DNA from: Alcaligenes parafaecalis
GTDB taxonomy: Bacteria > Pseudomonadota > Gammaproteobacteria > Burkholderiales > Burkholderiaceae_B
Reading direction: 5' to 3'
DNA: 64,000 nt
NCBI RefSeq assembly: GCF_026344135.1
Contig: NZ_JAPKNA010000004.1
Span: 355,923-419,922, forward strand
The notes under the pieces were generated by a model, which saw only the letters and a list, made by a program, of their open reading frames with translations, was not told the origin of the DNA and ran no database searches. Made by a program: the position numbers and the translations under genes. This document shows, one piece after another, positions 9,363 through 18,111 of the stretch (positions within the stretch are counted from its first letter, which is position 1; every line of letters starts with the position of its first letter).

Positions 9363-10118
9363 CTAATCAGCCAGCCATTCCAAACAGCCTTGCGGCAAAG
9401 CGGCCAAACCGGACTGACTGTGATTACAGCCCGGTACGATGCGAAAGCGCGGTTCGCCACCTTGTTGCTGCGCCAAAGCCTGCGCCAGTTCGCGGGTGCC
9501 ATCCACCATGCGGCGCTCCTGCAAACGTAGACGACGCAGCTCGCGCTTGTCCTCGGGCATGGCTTCCTCTGCCGGGCCCAGGCTTTGCTCGTACTCGCCA
9601 ACGGAAAACTGCACGGGCATCGTCAAGGCAGCGCTGGGAAGGGATTGGGCCAGCAGTCGAGCCAGAAACCCGTCCCCCCACCACACAGAAGGGCTGGATA
9701 CCACCAGCGCATCAAACAACTCTGGCTGCTGATACAAAAGCTGCAAGGCGAACAAGCCACCCAAGGAATGGCCGCACAGCAAGCGCCGCTGCGGATTCAA
9801 AGATGTTTGTGCATAGGCCCAGGGCAGGAATACATCCTGCATCATCGCCAGAAAATCCGGGGCATGGCCCGCTTCTCCGTTGAGCGCAGGCGTAAAGTCC
9901 TGATCACGCCAGACCTCCCCGCCATACCCTATTCCCAGCACGGCACAGGCTGGTGAAGCCTGCTGCTCACAGGCATCCAGCACCGCGTCAAATTGCGGTA
10001 GATCAAGCACACAGACTAATGGCCAGCCTTCGGCAGGCGCAGCAGTAGTCGGCCACGCCAAAGTCAGACGATACTGTCGGCCCAAAGGGGAAAGAAAATC
10101 CAGATGTTCAAGCTGCAT
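9363..10118 (-). CDS. Alpha/beta-hydrolase, siderophore-esterase (IroE/Fes) type
   Basis: 251 residues with the esterase-D fold (PF00756-like): nucleophile elbow CGHSLGG, the PSVWWGDG motif seen in siderophore esterases, and a C-terminal GCNHSQSG histidine. There is no signal peptide, so it should be cytoplasmic. It lies divergent from the iron ABC-transporter operon and shares its promoter region, with a possible Fur site. The likely role is hydrolysis of an imported ferric tri-catecholate ester to free the iron; the exact substrate is inferred from context. Confidence 0.85.
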   Translation of the reverse strand: MQLEHLDFLSPLGRQYRLTLAWPTTAAPAEGWPLVCVLDLPQFDAVLDACEQQASPACAVLGIGYGGEVWRDQDFTPALNGEAGHAPDFLAMMQDVFLPWAYAQTSLNPQRRLLCGHSLGGLFALQLLYQQPELFDALVVSSPSVWWGDGFLARLLAQSLPSAALTMPVQFSVGEYEQSLGPAEEAMPEDKRELRRLRLQERRMVDGTRELAQALAQQQGGEPRFRIVPGCNHSQSGLAALPQGCLEWLAD

Positions 10119-10237
10119 GGAAGAATCGCGGTAAGGACGTCAAGGCCGGGGGGGCCTGAGCAGGCAAGAAGCCTGCTCATTCGAGACTGCTTTTAGTGTT
10201 AACAGACCCTAGCCAATGAACTATACTTTCTTTCTAT

Positions 10238-10256
10238 GTAAACGGTTATCATTCAG
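10238..10256. promoter_or_regulatory. Weak Fur-box candidate, divergent iron promoter
   Basis: The 19-mer matches the Fur consensus at about 11 of 19 positions, with a good GGTTATCATT half. It sits 8 bp before the start of the iron permease gene and 120 bp before the divergent esterase. Suggestive only. Confidence 0.4.
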
Positions 10257-10263
10257 AGACTTA

Positions 10264-11316
10264 ATGTCCACATCTGCTGTTCCGGCCCCCGCGCTGGCCG
10301 ACTATCAACACATCCTCAGACGTCGCTGGCTCCTGGTAGGAGCCCTGGTTCTTGTGATTTTGGCCTCAATTGTGGCCGACTTCATGTTGGGACCCTCGGG
10401 CCTTAGCCTGGGAGAACTGAGCCACGCGCTGTTCAACCCCGAACAGTCCGACCCGACCACACGCGTCATCGTCTGGGAAATCCGCCTGCCTTATGCCCTG
10501 ATGGCCATGGCCATTGGTTTGGCGCTGGGCCTGTCCGGTGCGGAAATGCAGACCATCCTGAATAACCCGCTGGCCAGCCCCTTTACCTTGGGAATTTCCT
10601 CGGCGGCGGCGTTTGGCGCGTCTCTGGCCATTGTGCTGGACCTGTCGATTCCCGGTATCCCGCAAGCCTGGACCATTGCCGCCAACGCCTTTGTTTTCGC
10701 GCTGTTGTCCGCCTTGTTGCTGGACGCGGTGGCCCGCTGGGGCGCCATGAGCACCGCCAATCTGGTGCTCTTTGGTATTGCGCTGGTGTTCTCCTTCAAC
10801 GCACTGGTTTCGCTGGTGCAGTTTGTGGCCAGCGCCGAAGCCCTTCAAGGGCTGGTGTTCTGGACCATGGGCAGCCTGTCGCGCTCCTCCTGGGGCAAGG
10901 TCGGCATCATGCTGGCCGTATTTGCACTGATTCTGCCCTTATCCCTGCGTGATACCTGGAAGCTGACCGCCCTGCGTCTGGGTGAAGATCGCGCTACCAG
11001 CTTTGGTATCAATGTGTCGCGTCTGCGTCTGGTGTCTTTGCTGCGTATCAGCTTGCTAGCTGCACTGGCCGTGTCCTTTGTGGGCACCATCGGCTTTGTG
11101 GGCCTGATTGCCCCGCACATCGCCCGCCGCCTGTTTGGTGAAGATCACCGTTTCTACTTGCCCGGCAGTGCACTGGTGGGCGGGGTGATTCTGTCGCTGG
11201 CCTCGATTGCCTCGAAAAACATTGTGCCCGGCATCATTATTCCGGTCGGCATTGTCACCTCGCTGGTGGGTGTGCCCTTCTTCCTGGGCGTTGTGCTGCG
11301 ACGCCAAATAAAGTGA
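10264..11316 (+). CDS. FecCD-type ferric-siderophore ABC permease
   Basis: 350 residues from the ATG at 10264; an earlier ATG at 10216 would add 16 residues and run over the possible Fur site. About nine to ten membrane helices, with the family motifs IRLPYALMAM, GAEMQTILNNPLASPFTLGIS and GFVGLIAPHIAR. Only one permease gene is present, so the channel is probably a homodimer. The gene leads an operon with the ATPase (3-bp gap), the binding protein and an esterase, giving a full inner-membrane importer for a ferric siderophore. Confidence 0.92.
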   Translation: MSTSAVPAPALADYQHILRRRWLLVGALVLVILASIVADFMLGPSGLSLGELSHALFNPEQSDPTTRVIVWEIRLPYALMAMAIGLALGLSGAEMQTILNNPLASPFTLGISSAAAFGASLAIVLDLSIPGIPQAWTIAANAFVFALLSALLLDAVARWGAMSTANLVLFGIALVFSFNALVSLVQFVASAEALQGLVFWTMGSLSRSSWGKVGIMLAVFALILPLSLRDTWKLTALRLGEDRATSFGINVSRLRLVSLLRISLLAALAVSFVGTIGFVGLIAPHIARRLFGEDHRFYLPGSALVGGVILSLASIASKNIVPGIIIPVGIVTSLVGVPFFLGVVLRRQIK

Positions 11317-11319
11317 ACC

Positions 11320-12105
11320 ATGCTTGAAGTCCACGATCTCAGCCTGTCTTACGGTAAACGCGAAATCCTGTCCAAGCTGACCATAGAGCCTTTGCAGCCG
11401 GGTCAGCTTGTGGCTTTGCTGGGCCCCAATGGCAGCGGCAAATCCACCCTGCTCAAGTCTTTGGCAGGGCTGCTCAAGCCCACAACCGGCAAGATTTTGC
11501 TGGATGGTCAGGAACTGAGCGGCGTCAGCTTCGAGCAGCGTGCACAGAAAGTGGTGTACCTGCCCCAGTCGCTGCCCGCCTCGGTCCACCTGCGTGTGTT
11601 TGAATCCGTGCTGGTCGCGGCCAATGCGTCTGCCCCCGGCGGCCATGCCCGCGATGTGAATCACGATCACATCATGCACATTCTGCAGCGTCTGGGCATT
11701 GCGCACTTGTCCATGCACTATCTGGATCAGCTCTCAGGTGGCCAGAAGCAGTTGGTGGGACTGGCACAGGCCTTGATCCGCAAGCCTACCTTGCTGTTGC
11801 TGGATGAGCCCTTGTCTGCCCTGGATCTGAACTATCAATTCCACGTGATGGATTTGCTGGCCCAGGAAACTCACGACAACAATCTGATCACCCTGATCGT
11901 CCTGCATGATCTGAATGTGGCCCTGCGCCACAGCGACTATGCGCTGATGATTGAAGGCGGTGGTCTGCTGGCGCAAGGCGAGCCTTCCAAGGTAATTACC
12001 CCCAACTCGCTGGCCCAGGCCTATGGTGTCCGTGCCCGCGTGGAAAGCTGCTCGCAAGGCACCTTGCAAATCATTATCGACGGGCTGCAAGAGCCTGTGC
12101 TGTGA
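11320..12105 (+). CDS. Ferric-siderophore ABC transporter ATPase (FepC/FecE type)
   Basis: 261 residues with Walker A LLGPNGSGKST, Q-loop YLPQSL, ABC signature LSGGQKQL, Walker B LLLLDEP and switch His VLHDLN. It is most like the FepC/FecE/FhuC group, as expected from its FecCD partner immediately upstream. It powers import at the cytoplasmic face. It is followed 13 bp downstream by the binding-protein gene. Confidence 0.93.
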   Translation: MLEVHDLSLSYGKREILSKLTIEPLQPGQLVALLGPNGSGKSTLLKSLAGLLKPTTGKILLDGQELSGVSFEQRAQKVVYLPQSLPASVHLRVFESVLVAANASAPGGHARDVNHDHIMHILQRLGIAHLSMHYLDQLSGGQKQLVGLAQALIRKPTLLLLDEPLSALDLNYQFHVMDLLAQETHDNNLITLIVLHDLNVALRHSDYALMIEGGGLLAQGEPSKVITPNSLAQAYGVRARVESCSQGTLQIIIDGLQEPVL

Positions 12106-12118
12106 CCTCGGAGAACCC

Positions 12119-13252
12119 ATGAACATCCTGCGCCACCTGCTGTTGTCGCTGACCTTGCTCTTGCCTTTGGGCGTGCAGGCCCAGCCCATCGAAGTTACCG
12201 ATGCCATGGGTCGTACCGTTACCCTGCCCGGCCCGGCCAAGCGCATTGTGCTGACCCAGGCACGACATTTTCCAGTGCTGGCTTTGGTGCATCCCGAGCC
12301 TGCCAACCTGATTGCAGGCTGGTCGGACGAGTTCAAGACATCTTTCTCCAACGAATACGAAACCTATCTGAAGCGCTACCCGCAACTGGCCAACATCCCC
12401 GTTGTAGGCCGCCATACGGCAGACACCTTCTCGGTTGAGCAAGCCCTGGCCCTGCGCCCCGATCTGGTGGTACTGACTGCAGCCTTTGCGGGCCTGACTC
12501 CCGGTCAGGACACGCGCGACTCGGCACTGATCCAGCGCCTGACTGCCGCCAAAGTGCCCGTCATCGTGATCGACTTCTTTGTGAACCCCTTGGAAAACAC
12601 CGTACCCAGCCTGCGCGCATTGGGTTACGCCGTGGGCGAGAAAGAACGCACCGACGAATTCATTCAGTTCTACGAAGAACACATGCAAGGCGTAGCCCAG
12701 CGACTGGCCGATCTCCCCAAGGAAGATCACCCGCCTGTATTCGTGCACGCCCATGCAGGCAGCACAGACTGCTGCAACTCCCCCGGCGCGGGCACCTTCA
12801 ACGACATGATCAGCTATGCAGGCGGTCACAATATTGGCGCGGACGTTCTGAAAAGCTCCACCGGCAAGCTGAACTTTGAATACATTCATTCCCGTGCCCC
12901 TGTGGTCTATGTAGCCACCGGCACTGGCGCAGGCAAACGCGCCACCTCGGGCGGTCTGCGCATTGGCACAGGCGTGACGCCAGAGCAAGCCCGTGAAAGC
13001 TTGCAAGCCATTATCGACGGCAACCGTCTGCAAGCCTTGCCAGCCGTGCGCAGCGGCAATAGCCACGGCATCTGGCACGCCTTTAACGACTCGCCTCTGC
13101 ACATGATCTTTATCGAAGCACTGGCCACCTGGATTCATCCCGACCGTTTCCAAGGCGTATCGGCCCTGAAAACGCTGGAAGAAGTGAACCAGCGTTTCCT
13201 GACCGTGCCGATGGAAGGCACGTACATGATTGATCTGAAGCCCGCGCCCTGA
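12119..13252 (+). CDS. Periplasmic ferric-siderophore binding protein
   Basis: 378 residues from the ATG at 12119, behind a GGAGA ribosome site. A Sec signal peptide (MNILRHLLLSLTLLLPLGVQA) is followed by the IEVTDAMGRTVTLPGPAKRIV start typical of class III (FepB/BtuF-like, PF01497) binding proteins and the long central helix of that fold. It contains an odd DCCNSPG segment, giving adjacent cysteines in the periplasmic protein. It should deliver the ferric siderophore, probably a catecholate, to the permease encoded upstream; specificity is inferred from the neighbours. Confidence 0.9.
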   Translation: MNILRHLLLSLTLLLPLGVQAQPIEVTDAMGRTVTLPGPAKRIVLTQARHFPVLALVHPEPANLIAGWSDEFKTSFSNEYETYLKRYPQLANIPVVGRHTADTFSVEQALALRPDLVVLTAAFAGLTPGQDTRDSALIQRLTAAKVPVIVIDFFVNPLENTVPSLRALGYAVGEKERTDEFIQFYEEHMQGVAQRLADLPKEDHPPVFVHAHAGSTDCCNSPGAGTFNDMISYAGGHNIGADVLKSSTGKLNFEYIHSRAPVVYVATGTGAGKRATSGGLRIGTGVTPEQARESLQAIIDGNRLQALPAVRSGNSHGIWHAFNDSPLHMIFIEALATWIHPDRFQGVSALKTLEEVNQRFLTVPMEGTYMIDLKPAP

Positions 13253-13258
13253 GCCTTC

Positions 13259-14038
13259 ATGTCGCGTCTGATTCCACTGGAGCTGCCGCCTGCGGGCGGC
13301 CATCCCCACCACGTATTGCTGCGCCTGCCAGACGGGAAGCCTGAACAAGGCCCCCTGCCTTTGCTGTGCCTGCTTGATGGTCAGTGGACCTTGCCCCTGC
13401 TGGAAGAAAGCGGTCATCCCGCCCTGAAACGCTGCGCCATCTTGTCGCTGGGCTATCAAGGCGAACGCGATCAGATCACCCGCTATCGCGCTCTGGATTA
13501 CACCCCACCCGGTCCGGATGGCGGCTTGTGGGAAGACCCACGTGTTCCTCAGTGGCAAGCCGGTGGCGCCCCAGCCATGATCGAACAAGTACGCATGGCT
13601 CTGGCCTTGGCGCAAGGAATGGAGCCTGCACTAGCCCATTCACGCATCAGCCTCTACGGCCACTCCTACGCCGGATTGTTCGTGCTGTACGCCCTTAGCC
13701 AGCAAAGCCTGCCCATTCATCATTACCTGTGCGCCAGCCCTTCTTTGTGGTGGCGTGATCCCCTGATCTGGACCTTGCTAGAGCAGTTGGGCAAGCCGGT
13801 ACAGGTGGATATTCTGGCCGGTGCCTCAGAGGCCTGGTATCCGCTTAGCGCTCAGGCAGCGGGACCGGAAGGCCGCAAGAATGGCATGCCTACCCTGCCC
13901 ACCATGCAAAAACTGCAAGCGCAATTGCAAGCTCAAGGCATGCAAGCCAACTTGCATGTTCTGCCCGGAGCCGGTCACGGCCACGTGCTGGCTCAAGCTA
14001 CCCTGCGCGCACTGGAACTGGCTAGCAGCGCGGCTTAG
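13259..14038 (+). CDS. Second cytoplasmic siderophore-type esterase
   Basis: 259 residues of the same esterase-D/IroE type as the 9363-10118 gene. It has the GHSYAG nucleophile elbow, the ASPSLWWRDP motif and a C-terminal GAGHGH histidine. No signal peptide is visible. It is the last gene of the iron-importer operon, 6 bp after the binding protein, so it probably cleaves the imported ferric siderophore in the cytoplasm. Why two similar cytoplasmic esterases are kept is unclear; they may prefer intact versus linearised siderophore. Confidence 0.87.
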   Translation: MSRLIPLELPPAGGHPHHVLLRLPDGKPEQGPLPLLCLLDGQWTLPLLEESGHPALKRCAILSLGYQGERDQITRYRALDYTPPGPDGGLWEDPRVPQWQAGGAPAMIEQVRMALALAQGMEPALAHSRISLYGHSYAGLFVLYALSQQSLPIHHYLCASPSLWWRDPLIWTLLEQLGKPVQVDILAGASEAWYPLSAQAAGPEGRKNGMPTLPTMQKLQAQLQAQGMQANLHVLPGAGHGHVLAQATLRALELASSAA

Positions 14039-14159
14039 CGGCGTTTTTCCTGCGCGCCCTCTGCGACTTTTCATTCCATATCCAAGTTTTCCCGCCCTAG
14101 GGTAACTCCCCCCATTCCTCCTCTTGTTTTAGGCCTCAACATCTTTTAGTCTGTATTTA

Positions 14160-14173
14160 TATGCAAGTGCATA
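14160..14173. promoter_or_regulatory. TATGCA-AG-TGCATA palindrome, operator candidate
   Basis: A perfect 6+6 inverted repeat with a 2-bp centre, 29 bp before the first gene of the opine-dehydrogenase operon and ahead of its GGAGA ribosome site. Its size and AT-flanked dyad form resemble MarR-family operators, and a MarR gene closes this gene set. The link is an inference. Confidence 0.5.
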
Positions 14174-14202
14174 GAAATCAAAAAAAGAGATTGGAGACGA
14201 AT

Positions 14203-15285
14203 ATGAAGGTAGCGGTATTAGGTGGCGGGCACGGTTGTTACGCGGCAGCGGCAGACTTGAGCGAACAGGGCCACGAAGTACGTTTGTGGCGTCGTGATAC
14301 GGCTCAGTTGCAGCCCTTGCTGGACCGTCCAGTCATGACACTGAAAGACGAAGCAGGCGAGCGCGACATCCCCATTGCCAAAGTCTGCGCCGATATTGGC
14401 GAGGCCATCGCCGGTGCCGATCTGGTACTGATTCCTTCGCCCGCTATTGCACAAACCGATATTGCCCGCGTCATGGCTCCCCACCTGACGGACGGTCAGG
14501 TCGTGTTCCTGCCACCGGGCACCTTTGGCTCCTTCATCATGAGCGAAATCGTGCGCGGCACGGGCAACAAGGCCGATGTAAGCTGGGCTGAAACCGGCAC
14601 CTTGCCCTGGTTGGCCCGCAAGCATGGCGATACCGTCATCAACATCACCACCCGCGCCACCCGCCTGCCTACCGGCGTGTACCCCGCACGCAATACCGAT
14701 CACGCGCTGGATGTGATTGGCAAAGTTTTCCCCAGCGTGGAGCGCTGCGAAGATGCGCTGTCCGGCGCCCTGATGAATGCTGGCCCCATCATCCACCCAC
14801 CACTGATCATGATGAACGCAGGCCCGCTGGAACACTTCCCGGCCTGGGACATTCACAACGAAGGCACTCAGCCTTCGGTACGTGCCGTGACCACGCAGTT
14901 GGACAATGAGCGCATGCGCATTCGTGAAGCGCTGGGCTACGGTGCCCCGCACTTCCCCCTGTCCGACCACTACGAAAACGACCAGTGGATGTATGGCGAC
15001 CGTTCCTCGCACTCAAAGCTGGTAAAAAGCGGCGACTGGCGCGAGAAGATCGACTTGCACGAGCACCGCTACATGCGTGAAGACACCATGCTGGGTCTGG
15101 CCTTCTTCGCTTCCGTGGCGGACTGGGCCGGTGTAGACGCCCCCGTCACCAAAGGTTTGCTGGCGATTGCCGGTGCCATCGTGGGTGAAGATCTGCGCCA
15201 AGGCCAACGCACATTGGCCAGCCTGGGTCTGGACAAGATGAACCGCGAGCAACTGCAAGAGATGCTGCAAGCCGGGAGAGCCTGA
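14203..15285 (+). CDS. NAD/NADP octopine/nopaline-dehydrogenase-family enzyme
   Basis: 360 residues from the ATG at 14203, after TTGGAGACGA. An N-terminal Rossmann fold (MKVAVLGGGHGCYAAAADL) is followed by a long PF02317-type opine dehydrogenase domain (GALMNAGPIIHPPLIMMNAG, with the conserved histidine). Family members reductively join an amino acid to a keto acid or do the reverse. The substrate here is unknown. It heads a six-gene operon with a second dehydrogenase and a complete taurine/nitrate-type importer, so it more likely acts on an imported small molecule. No nicotianamine-synthase-like gene is present, which argues against an opine metallophore. Confidence 0.85.
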   Translation: MKVAVLGGGHGCYAAAADLSEQGHEVRLWRRDTAQLQPLLDRPVMTLKDEAGERDIPIAKVCADIGEAIAGADLVLIPSPAIAQTDIARVMAPHLTDGQVVFLPPGTFGSFIMSEIVRGTGNKADVSWAETGTLPWLARKHGDTVINITTRATRLPTGVYPARNTDHALDVIGKVFPSVERCEDALSGALMNAGPIIHPPLIMMNAGPLEHFPAWDIHNEGTQPSVRAVTTQLDNERMRIREALGYGAPHFPLSDHYENDQWMYGDRSSHSKLVKSGDWREKIDLHEHRYMREDTMLGLAFFASVADWAGVDAPVTKGLLAIAGAIVGEDLRQGQRTLASLGLDKMNREQLQEMLQAGRA

Positions 15286-16301
15286 TGAGCACGCCCGCCC
15301 CGATCAAACGTATCGTTGCGGTGGGCGCAGGTCGCATGGGGCGGGGCATTGCCCTGGCCTATGCGCTGCGCGGCCAAGCCGTGACCTTACTGGACTTCAA
15401 ACCGCGCCCGCCTGCCGATAGCGCCCGTCTGGAAGCCGAGATTCGCCAGGAATTACGCGCCACACTGGAGCAATTGGCCGACCTGGGCATGTTCGCTGCC
15501 GAGCAGATCGACGGCTATCTGGCCTGCATCGGTGTTGCCCCTTTAAGTGATGCTGCCCACGTGTTGGGCCAAGCCGATCTGATTTACGAAGGTGTGCCCG
15601 AAACCCTTGAGGCCAAGACTGATGCCTTGGGCCGCATCGGTGAACTGGCCCAGCCCGATGCACTGATCGCCTCCACCACCTCCACCATGCTGGCCTCGGA
15701 TCTAGCCCCCATGTTGAGCCATCCCGAGCGTTTCCTGAACGCCCACTGGCTCAACCCGGCTTTCCTGATTCCACTGGTAGAAATCAGTGCCCACCCCGGC
15801 ACCAGCGAGCAGACCTTGAGCCGTCTGCAAAGCAATCTGGAGTCCATCGGCAAAGTGCCCGTGGTCTGTGGCTGCCACCCCGGTTTCATCGTTCCGCGTC
15901 TGCAAACCCTGATCATGAACGAGGCCGCTCGCATGGTGGAGGAAGGCGTGGCCAGTGCCGCTGATATTGATAAAGCCACCCGCTACGGCTTGGGTTTCCG
16001 CTTTGCCAGCATCGGCGTGCTGGAGTTCATCGACTACGGCGGCAACGACATTCTGTACCACGCCGGACAGTATCTGTCGCAGAACCTGGACCCGGAACGC
16101 TACGCCGTGCCCGACATCATCACCCGCTATATGGAAAGTGGACGCAACGGTCTGCGTAGCGGACAGGGCTTTCACGAATACCCAGTGGACCAGCAACAGG
16201 CATACCGCCGCGATGTGCTGGCCCGCGTACTGGGAATGCTGGATCACATCGGCCTGGCCCCTGCCCGCGCCGAGAACCTTGCCAAGGAGACACAGGAATG
16301 A
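15285..16301 (+). CDS. 3-Hydroxyacyl-CoA-dehydrogenase-family enzyme
   Basis: 338 residues. Rossmann motif AVGAGRMGRGIALAYA at the N-terminus, then the STTSTMLASDLAP segment, the catalytic region HWLNPAFLIPLVEI (His and Glu of the HAD dyad), and a C-terminal helical domain (GLGFRFASIGVLEFID). It overlaps the previous gene by one base (TGATG), so the two are translationally coupled. Size and motifs also fit L-carnitine or L-gulonate dehydrogenases, which share the fold, so a CoA substrate cannot be assumed. It probably works in sequence with the opine-dehydrogenase-family enzyme. Confidence 0.85.
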   Translation: MSTPAPIKRIVAVGAGRMGRGIALAYALRGQAVTLLDFKPRPPADSARLEAEIRQELRATLEQLADLGMFAAEQIDGYLACIGVAPLSDAAHVLGQADLIYEGVPETLEAKTDALGRIGELAQPDALIASTTSTMLASDLAPMLSHPERFLNAHWLNPAFLIPLVEISAHPGTSEQTLSRLQSNLESIGKVPVVCGCHPGFIVPRLQTLIMNEAARMVEEGVASAADIDKATRYGLGFRFASIGVLEFIDYGGNDILYHAGQYLSQNLDPERYAVPDIITRYMESGRNGLRSGQGFHEYPVDQQQAYRRDVLARVLGMLDHIGLAPARAENLAKETQE

Positions 16302-16305
16302 AAAA

Positions 16306-16375
16306 AGACTCCCACGCTGCGCCTTCGGCTTGCTGCCCTCCAAGAGGGCGCTTTTCATCTTGGGACGGCCCGACG
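16306..16375. repeat. REP-like intergenic palindromic element
   Basis: About 70 bp between the HAD-family stop and the signal-peptide ATG of the binding protein, containing a 6-bp GC stem (16335-16340 / 16344-16349). Its layout (short GC hairpin, CTTTTCATCTTGGG, then CGGCCCG) resembles intergenic repeats I recall from Bordetella and Achromobacter genomes. This is from memory, not a search. It opens the frame upstream and creates a spurious earlier start at 16298. Confidence 0.4.
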
Positions 16376-17350
16376 ATGAAAAAAACCGCTGCGTTGCTGT
16401 TTGCCCTGATGAGCTGTCACAGTCTGAGCCAGGCTCAGGAAATCCCCACCCTGCGGGTAGGCTGGACCATTCCGGGCGAGGAAGCCAAATATCTGATGGC
16501 CAAGCGCCCCGAGCTGTTCCCGCAACTGGGCAAGAAATACCAGATCCAGTGGACCCAGTTTCAGGGCACCTCGCCCATGGTGCAAGCCATGCGTGCGGGC
16601 GTTCTGGAATGCTCCACCATGGCCCCCATGTCGCTGGCCAATGGCGCTATTGAAAGCGGTCTGGAAGCCTATATCGTGGCCCAGCACGTGCACTCGGATG
16701 ATGATCACTTCTCCGTCTACTGGGCTGTAAAGGAAGACAGTCCGATCAAGACGGCGGCTGACCTGAAAGGCAAGGTCATTGGCACCAACGCCTATGGGGC
16801 CGGTGTGTACTTCGACATGCTGCTGTGGCTGCGCCAGAACGGCATTGACCCGGACAAGGACGTAAAAATCGTTGAAACCGGCTTCCCGCCTGCAGCCGAC
16901 GCGATTCGCAGTGGCCGCATTGATGCTGGCCCCATGGCCCAGCCCTTTGCCCTGCTGAACGAAAAGAAAGGCGGCTTGCGCAAGCTGTTCTCCCTGTCCG
17001 AAGTGGCTAGCCCCTCGGTGCAGATTTTCGAGGCTTGCAGCAAATCCTATAGCGACGCCAACCCCGAGGTGGTGCGCGCCTACGTGCAGGACTTGAAGAC
17101 GGCCATGGGCATGCTCAGCAAAGACCCGTCGCTGGCCGTGGATGTGACAGCCCAAATTACCCGTGCGCCCAAAGACCTGCTGGCCCAGTACCTGTTCACC
17201 GACCAGGACTTTGCACGCGTCCCGGACATGCAGCCCAATCTGGAATCCATTCAGGGCACTTACGACCGCTATCACAAAGCCGGTTTCCTGAAGAAAGCCT
17301 TGAACGTGCAGGACTTCTACCGGGCTGATTTACGCGAGGCAACACCATGA
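16376..17350 (+). CDS. NrtA/TauA/SsuA-type ABC substrate-binding protein
   Basis: 324 residues from the ATG at 16376, which begins a clean Sec signal peptide (MKKTAALLFALMSCHSLSQAQ). An upstream ATG at 16298 overlaps the previous stop and has a stronger AAGGAGA site, but it would put 26 polar residues before the signal. The mature part has the type II binding fold (LRVGWTIPGEEAKYL, VIGTNAYGAGVYFDMLLW) of taurine, sulfonate, nitrate and aromatic-sulfonate binders. The ligand is unknown; it should feed the two dehydrogenases of the operon. Confidence 0.87.
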   Translation: MKKTAALLFALMSCHSLSQAQEIPTLRVGWTIPGEEAKYLMAKRPELFPQLGKKYQIQWTQFQGTSPMVQAMRAGVLECSTMAPMSLANGAIESGLEAYIVAQHVHSDDDHFSVYWAVKEDSPIKTAADLKGKVIGTNAYGAGVYFDMLLWLRQNGIDPDKDVKIVETGFPPAADAIRSGRIDAGPMAQPFALLNEKKGGLRKLFSLSEVASPSVQIFEACSKSYSDANPEVVRAYVQDLKTAMGMLSKDPSLAVDVTAQITRAPKDLLAQYLFTDQDFARVPDMQPNLESIQGTYDRYHKAGFLKKALNVQDFYRADLREATP

Positions 17351-18111
17351 TTGAACTGGATGGTGTCGGTAAAACCTTTAACACCCGGCAGGGCCGCAGC
17401 CATACGGCCCTGCAAGACATCGCCCTGAGCATTCCGGCAGGGCGATTTGTGTCTATTCTGGGACCCAGCGGTTGCGGAAAAAGCACCCTGCTCTATATGT
17501 TAGGGGGCTTTGAGTCCTGCTCCAGCGGCCAGATCCGCGTCAAGGGCAAGCCCATTACCGGCCCAGGTCCAGACCGGGGCCCGGTGTTTCAGGAATATGC
17601 TCTGTTTCCCTGGAAAACCGTGTTGGGAAACGTGGCCTACGGCATGCGCGAACAAGGCATGCCCAAAGCCCAGGCCGAACAGCGCGCCAGCGAATGGCTG
17701 GACAAGGTCAAGCTGGGGCCTTACGCCGCCTTCTATCCGCGTGAACTGTCCGGCGGTATGCGTCAGCGCGCGGCCATTGCCCGCACCCTGGCCTATGAGC
17801 CGGACATCCTGCTGATGGACGAGCCCTTCGGGGCGCTGGATGCCCACACGCGCGTCACCCTGCAAACGGAACTGCTCAGCTTGTGGGAGCAGTTGCGCAA
17901 TACCGTGGTCTTTGTGACGCACGGCGTGGACGAAGCGGTCTTCCTGTCCGATACCGTGATTGTCATGACTGGCTCACCCGGCCGCATCAAGGAGGTGGTG
18001 GAGATTGACTTGCCCCGCCCCCGCGTCCGTAGCGAGCTGCTGCGTAATCCGGTTTACCAGGAAACCATTATTCGTCTGGAGCAATCCCTGATGGCGGAGG
18101 CCCACCCATGA
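17347..18111 (+). CDS. ABC transporter ATPase, SsuB/TauB/NrtD type
   Basis: 254 residues: Walker A GPSGCGKST, Q-loop FQEYALFPWKTV, signature LSGGMRQR, Walker B ILLMDEPFGALD, switch His FVTHGVDEA. These are the motifs of the taurine/sulfonate/nitrate group. It overlaps the binding-protein gene by ATGA and the next permease by ATGA, so it is part of a tight operon. Confidence 0.93.
   Translation: MIELDGVGKTFNTRQGRSHTALQDIALSIPAGRFVSILGPSGCGKSTLLYMLGGFESCSSGQIRVKGKPITGPGPDRGPVFQEYALFPWKTVLGNVAYGMREQGMPKAQAEQRASEWLDKVKLGPYAAFYPRELSGGMRQRAAIARTLAYEPDILLMDEPFGALDAHTRVTLQTELLSLWEQLRNTVVFVTHGVDEAVFLSDTVIVMTGSPGRIKEVVEIDLPRPRVRSELLRNPVYQETIIRLEQSLMAEAHP

Noticed and set aside
12074..13615. 513-codon open frame on the minus strand
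   Set aside because: Antisense across two genes with clear functions; low-complexity Gln/Gly/Ala composition.
14203..15285. Opine metallophore (staphylopine/pseudopaline-like) biosynthesis
   Set aside because: Those systems need a nicotianamine-synthase-like gene and a dedicated exporter; neither is near the opine-dehydrogenase-family gene.
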